Part shown: in pieces, positions 25,022-37,400 of the stretch
Layout of the letters: every line of letters begins with the position of its first letter
Position numbering within the stretch: position 1 is the stretch's first letter
NCBI RefSeq assembly: GCF_001949145.1
Contig: NW_019091355.1
Coordinates: 3,534,476-3,598,475, forward strand
From: Acanthaster planci
Lineage: Eukaryota > Echinodermata > Asteroidea > Valvatida > Acanthasteridae
Reading direction: 5' to 3'
Length of the DNA: 64,000 nucleotides
Notes under the pieces: model-generated
What the model was told of the DNA's origin: nothing
Databases searched by the model: none
The model's input: the letters and a program-made list of their open reading frames with translations, nothing else
Translations under genes and position numbers: made by a program

Positions 25022-25032
25022 GGTTTGAATCC
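25022..25032 (+). repeat. tRNA-type B-box match, possible SINE remnant
   Basis: GGTTTGAATCC fits the RNA polymerase III B-box consensus GGTTYGANNCC. It is followed by CTAACAGGAATAATGACACT, then an AT-rich tail. I see no clear A box at the usual distance, so it may be a decayed tRNA-derived SINE or chance. Confidence 0.3.
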
Positions 25033-28000
25033 TAACAGGAATAATGACACTGATTTTCCTTGGGTATTTAGAGATTTTACAATAACTGTACATCTCTTTC
25101 CATCCAGGAGAGCAAACGGTTTAAAATTCGAAGGTAGGGAACCAAACTCCATTCAGTGAGCTTGAGCTACCAAACAGCCATCAGAAAGTGAGACTATCGG
25201 TAACTGGTTTTTATCCCACTAGGCTTCAGGGTCTGGAATCATTTTTACAATGGATCCAAACCAGACTGTGACACTCAAAACTGTGTAAAAATATTATTTT
25301 TGCTGGAGTTACATTACTGGTATATCAAGGGCTTAAATGATAGTCTGAATGCAGCCCATGTACGGCATGCCGACACCTGGAATTGGGAAATGTGTTTACA
25401 ATGCACACGTATACATTCTGGTCCCTGGATGAAACCACAGTACGGGAAGGAATCTAGTCACCTACGTGTGACGTGGCACATATTGCACATGTTCACATGG
25501 CTTCCACTTGATGGTAATGCAACTGTGCATGAATACATGTACATGTATGAGTAACTTTGCCTTATATGTCACTGCAATTCCCTTTTCGCACAGTTTTGGG
25601 ACTCGGAGGCGAGGTGAGTCTTCTGATGCAGAAATCAAGTGGCAGTATGTGCTTGTGGTGACTTGAGTCAAGCATCAGGACTCAATTCAAGTTGCTAAAA
25701 AATTGTGACTCAAGCCGAGTCACGATTTGAGTTCTTAAAATTCTACACTGAATTGGTAATTAGTTTTTCACACTGAAGGCATTCCATACAAACCAACATG
25801 CTTACAATCAATGTTCTCTTCCTTGGTTCCTATGAGTACACTAATATGTAGCGTTTCATTTACTTCAAAAAAAAGGTAAATACACATACCTCATTAAAGT
25901 TGACAAACAAGGTCTGGGTGCTACAAATGAACTTGTTTCTCCGGTATTGGATTTGCAAATAACTCAGACAAACTTTGGGAAATGTGGTCGGCTTTACGTC
26001 AAGATAAGTTTGGGAAATGCAGTCTAGACCAAAATAAATACATACATACATGTACTTGTATGTCGTTGTACCTTATCAGTTGCCGAGTTACAAATTACCA
26101 AAAACAATCACACAACAAACAAAAACTAACAGCAAAACAGGAAACCAGGTTTAAAGCACTGACTGACTCAAACAAAAGTAATGTATGACTGTGACTGAAG
26201 AGTGTGCAATGTATTAGGGAAAACCTAAAGCCAGGCTGAATAATTGTAAGAATCCTGCCCACGTGAATGCATGCCAACGAGACCTTCAGCCAACCAACCG
26301 GGACAGGAAAAACCCTGTAAGAACCGGGGGTCATCCACTCGGCAGGGTTAAAATTAGATGAAATGTGGTTCAGCTGTGAAGCATTTCTGACTCTACTGGG
26401 GAAGGGGGCTTGTCCGGGAAATGAAGCCCATGCAAAGGCCAAGTTTGCTATGAAATGGACAATAATTCATAACTTAATTAGAAGGCTATGGATGGACTAG
26501 TGTACAAGGCAGACAGAACAGATGTTGGCACAACGTGTAGGAAAAATGAAAAGAAAAAAGTCAACATACAATGTACCAGGTACAGTTGCATTTGATTGTG
26601 CAAAAGTTTTGAGGGATGAAGTTACATGTATTTTGGAAAAATGCTGTTTGGGCGGTCTACATTTAAAAAGACACACTTTGCATTTATGACCTTAAACTAC
26701 ACCTAAACAATTTTTAGTTTATTTTGGGTTAAAAAAGGAGTTACCTACCATGTCAAAACGGGTACTGGAAGCCAACTGCATGATCTAGAATAAGTTTAAA
26801 TGTGTGATTTCTGAGCCATTCATATACATGTATAATTAAATTACAATTACGTTGGCTAAGGCCAAACAAAATCATGGTTGTGCTTCTGTTACACGCCCTA
26901 ACTTTCTAAATTGCACTAACCCTAAATCTTTTTATTGAAACAGAAATAAAAATACTGTTGCGGACCCTCATGCTTATTTCAGGGCTGTGAAATGTCTGAT
27001 TTTTTGTTAAATATGCCCAATTTCATTTTCCACTTTTTCGGCCTCGTTTTTCTTTCGTGCACAGGTGACGATATTTCCGTTTCTTTTTCTACCAACGCAA
27101 TATGACGGCCAGGTGAAACTTTGCACGCCCTCGTTTGGACACCGAACAGTACTGGAGCTCTGTAATGAACGTGACTGAATCTTCTGTACGTGCAGTACCG
27201 GGATACAAGTGAACAGTGAAAGGTACATGTATCTGTGCAGTTCGAAGCGCAAGCCTTGTGTACGAACAGCATCCTGGGACCATCAGGTCATTTTGTTATG
27301 ATTGGCAGCCAAAGAAACATAAATATTCATATATTTGGGACTCATTACAGCTGTTCTTGCGTGAATGGAAGTATTGACTAACAATGTCCACAATAAACTT
27401 GCGGTAGCACACATTTCACTGTGAATTTATGGCCTGAAATAAGGTTAATGCATTTTCGCTTTCGCTGATAGAGGGTTTCACGACAACTGGCGTGGGAAAA
27501 ATTTCGCACCCTAAAATTTTTGATCCAAAAACTTTAGAAGGAATCAAAATAAAGATACTACCCACCTACCATACTCAACATATTTTTGTTTGCTGTAAGG
27601 GCACCCTTTTTATATTCTATGTTTCTCATTTCCGACCGACCCTATTTTGGGCTATTTTTCCCTGCCAACCCTGCTAAAAAGACCTAAACCCAAAAAACTG
27701 AAGGGAAAAAATTGGCCAGCATGACCTTTGAAAACAAAAGCCCTGAAAACTAACGATTTCGCAAACGACCAACAGTGACGGTCTGCGTTTGCGTGAACAT
27801 TCGGTTTACCGCACCTTTGCATGGCCCACTTGGGTTCGTGCACAGCCCTACACCAGCAACATGGAATTTTTTTTTTTAATGATTTTTTTCCCAACCGAAC
27901 GACCTTATCTCAAGTGGTAAAAAAAAAAAATGACAACCATAGAATTTAATAAGGGCGCTCTATTATGCCCAGGCATTGCATACACAACACATATTTGTAA

Positions 28001-29409
28001 CAAACTCAATTACATCTACATGTACAGGTATATGTACATGTGAGTGGTGGAGTACATTTCGAAGAAAGTGATATTTATTTTTCTAACACCCAAAAATAAA
28101 TAGGGAAAAAATCCAGGGGCAAATTCATTATACAGATTCCACTAAAGGACACAACTTGGCAAATTAAAACCTGTCCCTGTCATGGGTCACATTCAAGAAT
28201 GACAGAAACCAATTGCAAAAGCAGCAATGCTGCAAACAATGAAGGGAGGAATACGAAACGCAGTACACACAGGGGTACATGTACATGTACCGGTACATCT
28301 ACATGCCCGATTTATTGGAATCTCGTGCATACACAAAACTATCAAGTGCTTTTCACCTTGACAGTTGCGTAAAGTGCACTTCGTACACAATATTCGTACA
28401 GGCAAAAAAAATATCATCCTGAATCATGTACCGAATAAGTGTAAGTGCGTGTTACACTTGTTGTCCATGTAACTCCTTAATCCTGCATGTAGGTGAACAT
28501 GTACTTGTGGCAGAAGCCAGTTGTGATTTCTTTCATTAAAGGCAGGATACAGCTGTCAGGAAGTTTTGGTGGACTGGGCACAAAACATGACCACCGTGGC
28601 ACAAAGCCAATTGCCCCTGCAACATCCACAGATTTCTGCAGAAAGGACCCAAGATCATTTGAAAATATATACATGTACAGAAATCCCATCCTGTCACCGC
28701 AAATTCCAGGAACACAAAGTTTGACTGCTGGTTAGAGCAGGATGTTTAAAAACCAGTATGAAATTTCATCATTCTTTGTAGCAAATTATAATTTTTTTTT
28801 TTTGGTGCAGCGGGAGGAGAATAAGCTGCAGAAAGAGAAAAACTCTGCTGAAGAAAAGCTTCACATACATGTACATGCCACATACATGTACACGTATAAA
28901 CCAATCACTGGATTCATCTGCAGATTGGAAAGTTGCCGCGATATCAAGGTGTCCTGAATTCTGCACCAAGACCTGGGCTAAACACGTAATTTTACTATGC
29001 TAAGTGCCAACACTACGAAGAATGGAAAATGGAAGACACACGTCTCCTAGACCCATTCATTACTATTAGCCAAATTTTATTTAAACATCTGTGTGCCTTT
29101 AGAAGCATCTTCATACTGCCTGTCATTTGTTTGTGCCCCTCAGCCAAAGTGTGGATACAGTTTGCGTTTATCTCCATCCAAAAATGGTTTCATGTATGAA
29201 ATCATGTGAGATGTTCTGTTCATGATCTTACATGTACCTTCAACAAGATAACCTTAATTTTCACAAAGTGGTTACCGATTAATCAAACGGGCAAATTTAA
29301 CTGAGTGAAGAACGCAATGATCAACTGAATATTAAAGTCGACGACCTGTGATACACCAGGGACTACATGCAAATGATGTACATGTACGTGTACCGGTAGC
29401 TTGGAAATT

Positions 29410-29532
29410 AAGGCTGCATCCGAATCTGTTGTCTAGAGCTAGGTCTAGGTCTTCCCTCCATTTGAAATGTGGGGAGATGCGTAGACAATAGACCTAGCCG
29501 TAGCTCTGGAAGCCCGTTTCGGACATGGCCTA
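29410..29532. mobile_element. Foldback MITE, family B copy 2 (inverted relative to copy 1)
   Basis: It starts AAGGCTGCATCCGAATCTG and ends GCCCGTTTCGGACATGGCCT; the reverse complement aligns with 9438-9559 along its whole length. Internal TAGAGCTAGGTCTAGGTC and GACCTAGCCGTAGCTCT are inverted copies of each other. Two full copies 20 kb apart define the family boundaries. Confidence 0.8.
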
Positions 29533-30289
29533 AACTATGTGTCTATACAAAATGTGCCACTGAGTTCCTGCACAGTGGAGGTTTCAAGGAAGACTACGAG
29601 TGACAAAATACATGTACTAACAAGTAGGAAGTTACGGTTAATGCTCCCATGGAGAAATTTTAAAAAAAAATATAGCCCAGAGGGAATGATTCTATGGGCT
29701 GCTTTGTGGAAGTCTTTTCTTCAAGCAAGGTTTCCCCTCGATATTTTGCTTGGTTAAACTTCTGGGAGATCGTGTCAAAGCATCCAATCAACCTGTCATG
29801 AGCCTCTTTGACAAGCTGTGACAAAGTATATACAGCAGTTGCAATGCTGCCTAAAATAGCCAAGTCAAAGCACTTTTCAACCAGTGTATAACTTACAAGT
29901 TTTAACCAACTCTTTTGGCTGAGGAGTACAGACATTTCTAGGGCCAGTGGTACTTGTACAAGTATCAATAATTATAAAGATATTTCTATGGACATGGTCA
30001 ATACATGTACACTGTACATGTATGTACTGTATAAATACATGTTACTTGCTTAGACATGTACCAACACATGTACAGGTAGGTCTACAGTACATGTAAAACG
30101 ATGTACCTTTCTGTGTTTGCACTAATAATATTACTTTGGCTTTGCGTCGGAATTTTAATTTTTCATTCGGTTTGTCCTTACCATGGAGGAAGGTTCCCAT
30201 GTCCTCACACCGATGTGCACACACACATATTCACACTGTATTCTCAGTTTGGTCCAACCAGTTGTGATATATCAAAAGCTTGCACAAGT

Positions 30290-30394
30290 GGGATTCAAAC
30301 CCAGAATTTCCAGCTCACCAAATGCAAACATCATTGCAATGAAACTCACACAAGAAGCCTGCATTAGTGCGCAGGAAGTCGTGGGTTCGACGCC
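30290..30394. repeat. Pair of opposed tRNA-type B-box motifs
   Basis: GGTTTGAATCC is read on the minus strand at about 30291-30301 and GGTTCGACGCC on the plus strand at 30384-30394. Both match the pol III B-box GGTTYGANNCC. The second sits in CGTGGGTTCGACGCCCGCC, which could form a T-arm. No convincing A box or cloverleaf was found, so decayed tRNA-derived SINEs are the likeliest explanation. Confidence 0.35.
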
Positions 30395-31241
30395 CGCCCA
30401 AGCCTGCAACTTATGAGTATTTCAGAACTCTTGGAGCACACTGAGAATACGGTGTGATGCATGTTGGTGTGGCTAACGGCAAACCCCAAGTATAAAATGT
30501 ATGAATTTCTCAGTTATTTTGTGACATAGCAGTATGATGTAACATGCATTTTCAAAGCATAAAATGCTTTGTCCTTTCCCCCTGCATTTAATTATATATG
30601 TACTTAGTAAAATGAACTTTCAGACTGCAAGCCAGAAGCATAAAGAAATGTACATGCACGACACTTGTGGGTACAAGAGCGTTGCAAGACGGAAGTCAGT
30701 TTGCGTAATAAGTCTTGAGAAATGAACTGCACGTGTGTGGAGATTCGAAATAGTGATTGATGTACATGGTACACGTACTTCAGGCCCTCGTACATGTATC
30801 CCAATGACAAGTACATGTAATGAGTTCAAAATTTGAGTCTGTTCACGGCTGAGATCATGCCGAGATTGAGTCAAAGCCAAATTGTCCATCTTGACTCATG
30901 CCTGAATCGGAGCTGTAAGAACCGAGTGGCTGGATTCAGGTACAACGACACAAGTACATTGTTCACTGGTTGTACCAACGGTACATGTTTGCACATGCTC
31001 ATGTACACTACAGGAAGTTCCCTTCAACATTGCAATGGTTATGGATAAAACAATACGGAAGTTGAGAAACTGTGATTGTGCATGCTCATACGTGTATGTG
31101 ATACACATATGATTTGCTGTGTACAAAAATCATCAAATGTGGCCATATCTACGTGTACAGGCCTAATCTGCAGATTCAGGTACAGGTGTAAGACAGAAAG
31201 CAAAAAAAAGGGCAGCGACCAGCCTAGATCAAGAAACCAAC

Positions 31242-31487
31242 CTTGTGCCTGCGAGAGCTTCGTAAGTGGTGCCCGTGTCGCACCTGCGGGGCCAGGCCGA
31301 GGCTGTTCAGTGTCATGCTGCGCACTTTGGTTTGTATGTTCCCTGTCTCGTCGCTGCGCTGCCGCCGGTGGGTATACTTGGCGGTGCGGGATGTCTTGAC
31401 ACGTTCCATCGTGGCAATATGGTGTTCCTTGGGGCGCGAGGGCTTGGCGTAGAAGCTACGTCGAGATGAATTGCGTCTAGCCAGCAT
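31242..31487 (-). CDS. Candidate N-terminal coding exon of the RhoGAP gene
   Basis: The ATG at 31487-31485 opens 82 codons (MLARRNSSRRSFYAKPSRPK and onward to HGHHLRSSRRHK) ending at a good donor AAG|GTTGGT in phase 0. The next minus-strand coding exon (24755) also accepts in phase 0 and is open up to its acceptor, so the two join in frame as SSRRHK-ESYPHRRMTD. The peptide is very basic and has no domain I recognise; local GC is higher than its surroundings. An in-frame stop lies 42 bases upstream of the ATG, fitting a first exon. The alternatives are an unrelated exon, a decayed gene piece or chance. With it the protein would be about 683 residues. Vertebrate ARHGAP22/24/25 also vary in their N-termini. 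Confidence 0.4.
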
Positions 31488-34400
31488 GTCTTTGGTGGGA
31501 CTGCCCTTGGGGTTCTCGGCTGATGTGTACAGTTGTCACCCCCCCTCCTTGGTGGCCTTCCTCGCTAGCTCTCTCGTGTGCCTGAGAGCAAACTCTGCTG
31601 AGGCATCCCGTGCGGATGTGGGCCAGGAAGTCCTAATCAGCCTTGTCGACCTTTTTTTTTTATTCTGACGAGGGTGAAGTGTATGGGCAACGGGTCCCCA
31701 GGGAGCTACATTTAGTAGCTGACTTCAGAGGGTCTTTGCTACTGTTTAATGAGGTGTTTCCCTTTGCAATGACTCCCCTACTGTGAATACAAATGCCGAG
31801 CTTGTCTCTGTCCATTCATGTTTAGAGAGGAAAAGTTTGCAGCTGTATGGGCCCCTTCAAGACCTGTGGGCACCCACTCATCGGATGGCGTGGCTAGGAT
31901 GGTGATGACGCATAGACACTGGGAGTGTGAACCCTCAGCACGAGACCAACACAATGTGGTAGCCCAACCACATGGCCATGGACATTTCATGTCACTGTGC
32001 TGTCAACAGGTGGGAACCAGTCCTATCTCAGCATACACGTGAAAAACCAAGAACTGTCACTTTCCTGACGATTATGACAATGACCAGACTGCTTTTTTGA
32101 AAGAAACAGTCATGCACTGGATGATAGGCAAACGAAATGGACACGCACATCTTGGTACAATTTTAACAGCTTTGAAATCCAGTTCGGAGACAGCAATGCG
32201 GAGGCCATTTACACAGACATCTGAACACTGGAGAAAGTCTCTGGCAAGACCATTCAGGTACAGTACAAGTACAAACTTGCTACACAAATGTAAACGGCTA
32301 ACATGAAGTGTACATGTACACGTGTGGGGAGGTCTGTGGACTATGTGCAGCAATGAAGAATACCAGTCTCATGAAGCTGAGCCATGGAGACAAACCCTTG
32401 CTACCCTACAGGTACATGGTCATGGGAAAGTTGGGTGCAAAGAAAAAAGCGAAAAACCAAACCAAACCAAACAAAAAGCCAAGATATCAACAGAAAAATG
32501 GGGGGAGGGAGGAGAAAAGGAAGCACATCTAATCCTAATCTCCATTTTCATTTCTTTTAAAGCCAGCGTTTTTTCCTGTTCTCAACCAGTAATTTTCTTG
32601 TTCTACATCTGTACAGTACTTGTTCAGGTTTTAACTCTACTTAAGTCCCCTCCCGTGCCCCCCTCCCCTTTTGTGAATGCTGGATCCACCTGACCTCCAA
32701 TGTCATATGCTATGTACCGGTATGCTCACCCAGTGCTGCCGGTGTATCAATTTAATTAACACACAGGGTTGCATACTGTGGCACCTAACAGGGTGAACCA
32801 TGAGAGCCCATAGCAGATGGAGAAAGAATCACAGGCAGGCGCTTCAGCTCAGTTTGCTAGCCATACTCATGTTATGGTCCCGTCTCTACACGTGTACGAC
32901 TACGGTTTCAAATTTTGAAACTATTTTTTAAATCAAAAAAACCCAGTTGCAAGAATATCATAATTTTGATAACAGGAAGAGCAGAAATCAACAAATTGCC
33001 ACTGCTTGAAAAAGGATACTGCATACTTGATTACATAAGATCACTAAATAACCAAACAATTCCATGGGACATCTCGTTTTCATCACAAAAGCTCGCTAGC
33101 GTTCAGTGTACGACCCTGAACAATAAGCAAAACTAAGTTGAAGAAGGAAACAAATATCATGAACTGAATGTGGCAAGTGCAGTGCTAATGCAAAAATATC
33201 CTCCTTGGATTGTACAACCGATGTGTGGCTTAACCTGACACCTTCAGTTAACCTACATGTCTGCTAAAGAGCTCTCGTTTGAGGACACAACTTCAAGGCT
33301 TATAAACTTACGTACATGTACATGATGTGTACGATTCACAAATCGGGTCCACAGGAACATGGAGTTGGCTTTGGGATGCTAGAGCTGTGCCCTCAAAATG
33401 GAGCTAATGTGCCCGTTCCTTATAGGTTACCTTTGCAACCAATACACTGTTCCGGCACAATGCTAAAGCTGTAGGCTCTTGATGCTCCGAACTACTGCAT
33501 TGTTTTGTTCGATGAGGGATAGATGATGCTTCATGTACACGTATATGATGCTGACACGTCCGTGAACAAATTAAGCTGAATACCGGTACAGTACACAATG
33601 CGTACGTACATGTACAGTATGTACATGTACATATCGCCTCTTCTTCCTGAATTGGCAATCAGCACCAATTTTAAAGAAATCTATGATACTGGTTTTTGAA
33701 TTTCCCGTATCAACTTTCAATTCCACAAACAAACAGGTACATGTACTCTGCTACCGGAATCACACTTGATGATGATTACTGCCTTACATGTACGGTACCC
33801 TGACTAGGGTAGTGTTTTATTCCTCTGTGGTACAATGTACATGTACATGTTGTATCTCCAATAATACAGATGGTGAAGCTTTTACATGCATATTAACTTT
33901 GCAACCCAAGCTGCTACCGATAGATTCTGGGAAAGATGATCGTGAACAGGAAAGACAAAGATTGATGACTTTTGGTTATGAAATTAAAAAGGGCTATGTC
34001 ATAGGATTGTTATTTGAAGGAAAGATCACACCTACCTACAGTGTACACGTACACAGGGGCAAACGAGTAGCAAATAAGACAAAACACATGCCGTTGTTTT
34101 ATGGAAGAGATGTATGCTGATAATCTCCAAAGAATAACTGGAAATTCATCACACCTCCAGACAAAAATCGTAACGACACAAAAATGCATACATTTAAATA
34201 TGGTGCAAAGCCTCATGCACTCTCAAATGTACGTGTACATCATACACGCATACACCTGTAGGTACACTCAGTTACATGTACATTCACGTGTACACACAAC
34301 CATCATTTCAAGAATGAAATTATTTGAAATATATTTTTTTACATCTTGATGAATTATTTGAAATCATGAAACACACTTGTAGGTTCCAAGATTGTCCCAC

Positions 34401-37400
34401 ATGCGAAATGTACATGTACTGGTACTTTGACCCAAAGTTGTGCTTTGTTTGCTTGGTATTTGCATGCTGAGCGTAGTTTTTTGCATAAAAAGCGCGAACC
34501 AAAAAGGATTATGGGGCGATTTTGGACACATGAAAGGACACGGCAGAAAATGGGCAAAACTATGATCAATTTGGGATCTGAAACCGTCTTTTATCTAATG
34601 ACAATGATTGGAAATGGAGCTCATTGCACTGTGAATGTTTGATAAGATGCCTTTTTGAAGAACTGTCTTGTAATAAATGTTTTCTTTTGCTGAAATTGCT
34701 GTGAAGCTGAGTGTTATTGTCTCCCTCAAGAGCTTGACTCTAGGTCCAGGCTACTGTGTATATCGCAGGACAAACTGAGTAATTCCGATCGTTGCATTTG
34801 AGTACGAAGACTAAGAATAAAATAAGATTCAAACAATTGAGAACGGTAAACATTACAACACTTTTCATGAATGAATAACAGTTTCTCTGGAATGGACAGC
34901 AAAGCCCCTTTTTTATGTCATCATCAGGGCATCTGCAGGCAAGTGCGTTTCCATAAAGGCCACTCGAGTCTACCATAGTGTCTGCTTCTGTATCTTCCAG
35001 AAGAGCACCCACAAAGGTTGTCTGTGGTCTTCCTCGGTTCTGTGACCACACTTCGACCGCCTGAGGAACATTTTACAAGCAAACCCCTTGAGGTCACATG
35101 TGCTTGAAACAAAAAGAGTTCCTACATGTAAATCCAACAGTAAAATGCTACCCGTGCGGTTACATGTAAGTCTCACGTTGAACCTGAACTTCTGATGGCA
35201 CTTTGATCTGGTGGCTACCACTGTGTGCCATGGCCGTTTTCCAGTACTCAACTTCGGCTCCATCTGTCTCAGGCTTCACCTGTTTTTTAACTACATGTAG
35301 CTGACTTTGAAGCTGTAAGCGCAGTAATTAGTCTAATAGTGCCACAAAACATCAAATAAGATGCAAGAGAGCCAGAAATTACAGTAATCCAATTTAATTT
35401 AGACGCTTCAGGCCCACAATCGGGGATTGGTTTTGGGAATGAAGCCTGAGACGGAGCCCAAGTCAAGTATTGGAAAAGGGCCCATGACAAGCAGACCTGA
35501 TCACTAAACAGCAATGCCCTTGGAACTCAAGTAGCTACATAAATTGTGAAGTAAAAATAGACAGCACGGTGCCTCAATATTTTTCTCCTAATTATTAACA
35601 TGTTACATGTATGTCTGTGGAGACCACACGGGGAGGGGGCAATACAAAAATAAAATGGGTTGAGGTGTCAGTAGCCCAAAATCTGCAATACATCCACACG
35701 GTCAGTCAGAAACGAGAACCGTAAACTTCTACAAGTAGGCTACATGCCCTGTTTACTTTGACACAAGTACGGTATCAGAAACGTGAACATGCACGGTGTA
35801 CATGTATGTCGGGGTGAATAATTTCAAACTTCCTTGATGACACAGTATTTAGAAATACATGCACATGTAGGTATAATAACTTTCATTCCATGAACATGTA
35901 AACCATTTTGTTTTCAACTGATGAACAGAGTGCAGTAAACTATACAGTGATGACAGGAATGAGTCTGCAGCAGCCTCTGCCACTGGTTGTGACAGCAACT
36001 CTGGGGATTTTGAGACATTCTGGAAAATGCTTTTTAAAACACCCAGGGAACTAAAAAAATGAGAAATGAATCTCTATTGCACAAACTTGGAAAGATATGC
36101 AAAGATTTTGAAAAGAGTATTGCACTTTCTTTGAGACGTGACAGTTTCGACAGAGAAAAGTTTTGGAAACCAGGGCACAGATGTTTACAAACAGTGTCAC
36201 ATTGGTGTACTGTCTCGATTTAGTGTTTTATTTTGGTTTGTTTTGAGAAAAAAAAAGAAGCAAACAAATGCCTTCTATGGTAATATACATGAACGCACTG
36301 CGAGAGTTCAAAAGTGCCTTTAGTTTTCCCAACCACAAGAGGTATGTAATGTACATGTATGCAGGGATATATCAAATATGTTACAAATGTGTTTGTGTGT
36401 ACATTACACGCTCCTAATTACATAGTTAACAGGTTAAATGAGATGCATTTAAATGTAAGTTTGGTTTTGGAAATCAGAGGCCTGGAAAGTCAATAAGCAA
36501 CCACATTATGTACAGTGTACATGTCTCTTAGTTTTTGTAGATCTACACATCAATACCAACATTTGACCGGATCCCAATACTGAGTTTTAAGGCCATCATC
36601 CGTATAATGTTGTTTTTAGTTTATTAATAGAAAGAGCAAACTGGCAGCACTTTGTTCTGATGTATCATTCATGCATGCTCATGAGTGTGACGTTATGCAG
36701 TGAAATATGTATGTAGAAGATTCCTACTGACTGACACTTTGTAAGCAAGATTCTTTCACAGACCTTTCACTCAAAGCCTGTGACACACAGCAGAGTAGCA
36801 GAGTGTGCGACAAATATCAAAACCAAACATTCACTCTCATGTAATACATACTCATTTCAAGTACATTTCAAGACAACACCTAGAACTGTGCTGTGTTAAA
36901 GATGCCAAGTTTAAATTGGGTGTGCATTTGTTTATAATGAAAGGAACACAGTTAGTTTTGCTGTCCTGATGTACATGTACATGTGTAATTTCTAAATTGT
37001 TTACATGTAGGAAAGAGCATGTAACAATTCTGTAACCGATACTTCAGTACTACAGTCGTTGGAAGCAAACTTAGGCAACTGCCCAGAACCCCGCCCCCCT
37101 TATTTTCTACAGCTACATGTAACATTGACCCAACTTTTTCTGAAACGTTTAGATCAAAAAGACCACCGACCGTCAAGGCTATTTTTGCTATTAGTCGACA
37201 AACTCCTGCAAGGCACACTTGATGGAGGGAGCTTTAATTTCCATTGTTTTGTTTGAATTTAGCCCCATAACCTGCATGTACATGTATGTCAGTGTATGTA
37301 TGTACATGCACATGCATGGCGACTGTACTGCTTCTTGTTGATATGGGTTTGCATAACGCAGCCTCGTACAAAAATGTCTCCTTCAGACTAATTTGTGACA

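Larger units (their letters stand above)
24756..31241. other. Putative large first intron or 5' flank of the RhoGAP gene
   Basis: No conserved coding segment is visible on either strand. It contains TACATGTA palindromes, microsatellites, the family B element at 29410-29532 and tRNA-like B-box matches near 30290 and 30384. If the exon at 31242-31487 is real, this is a 6.5 kb phase-0 intron. Confidence 0.6.
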
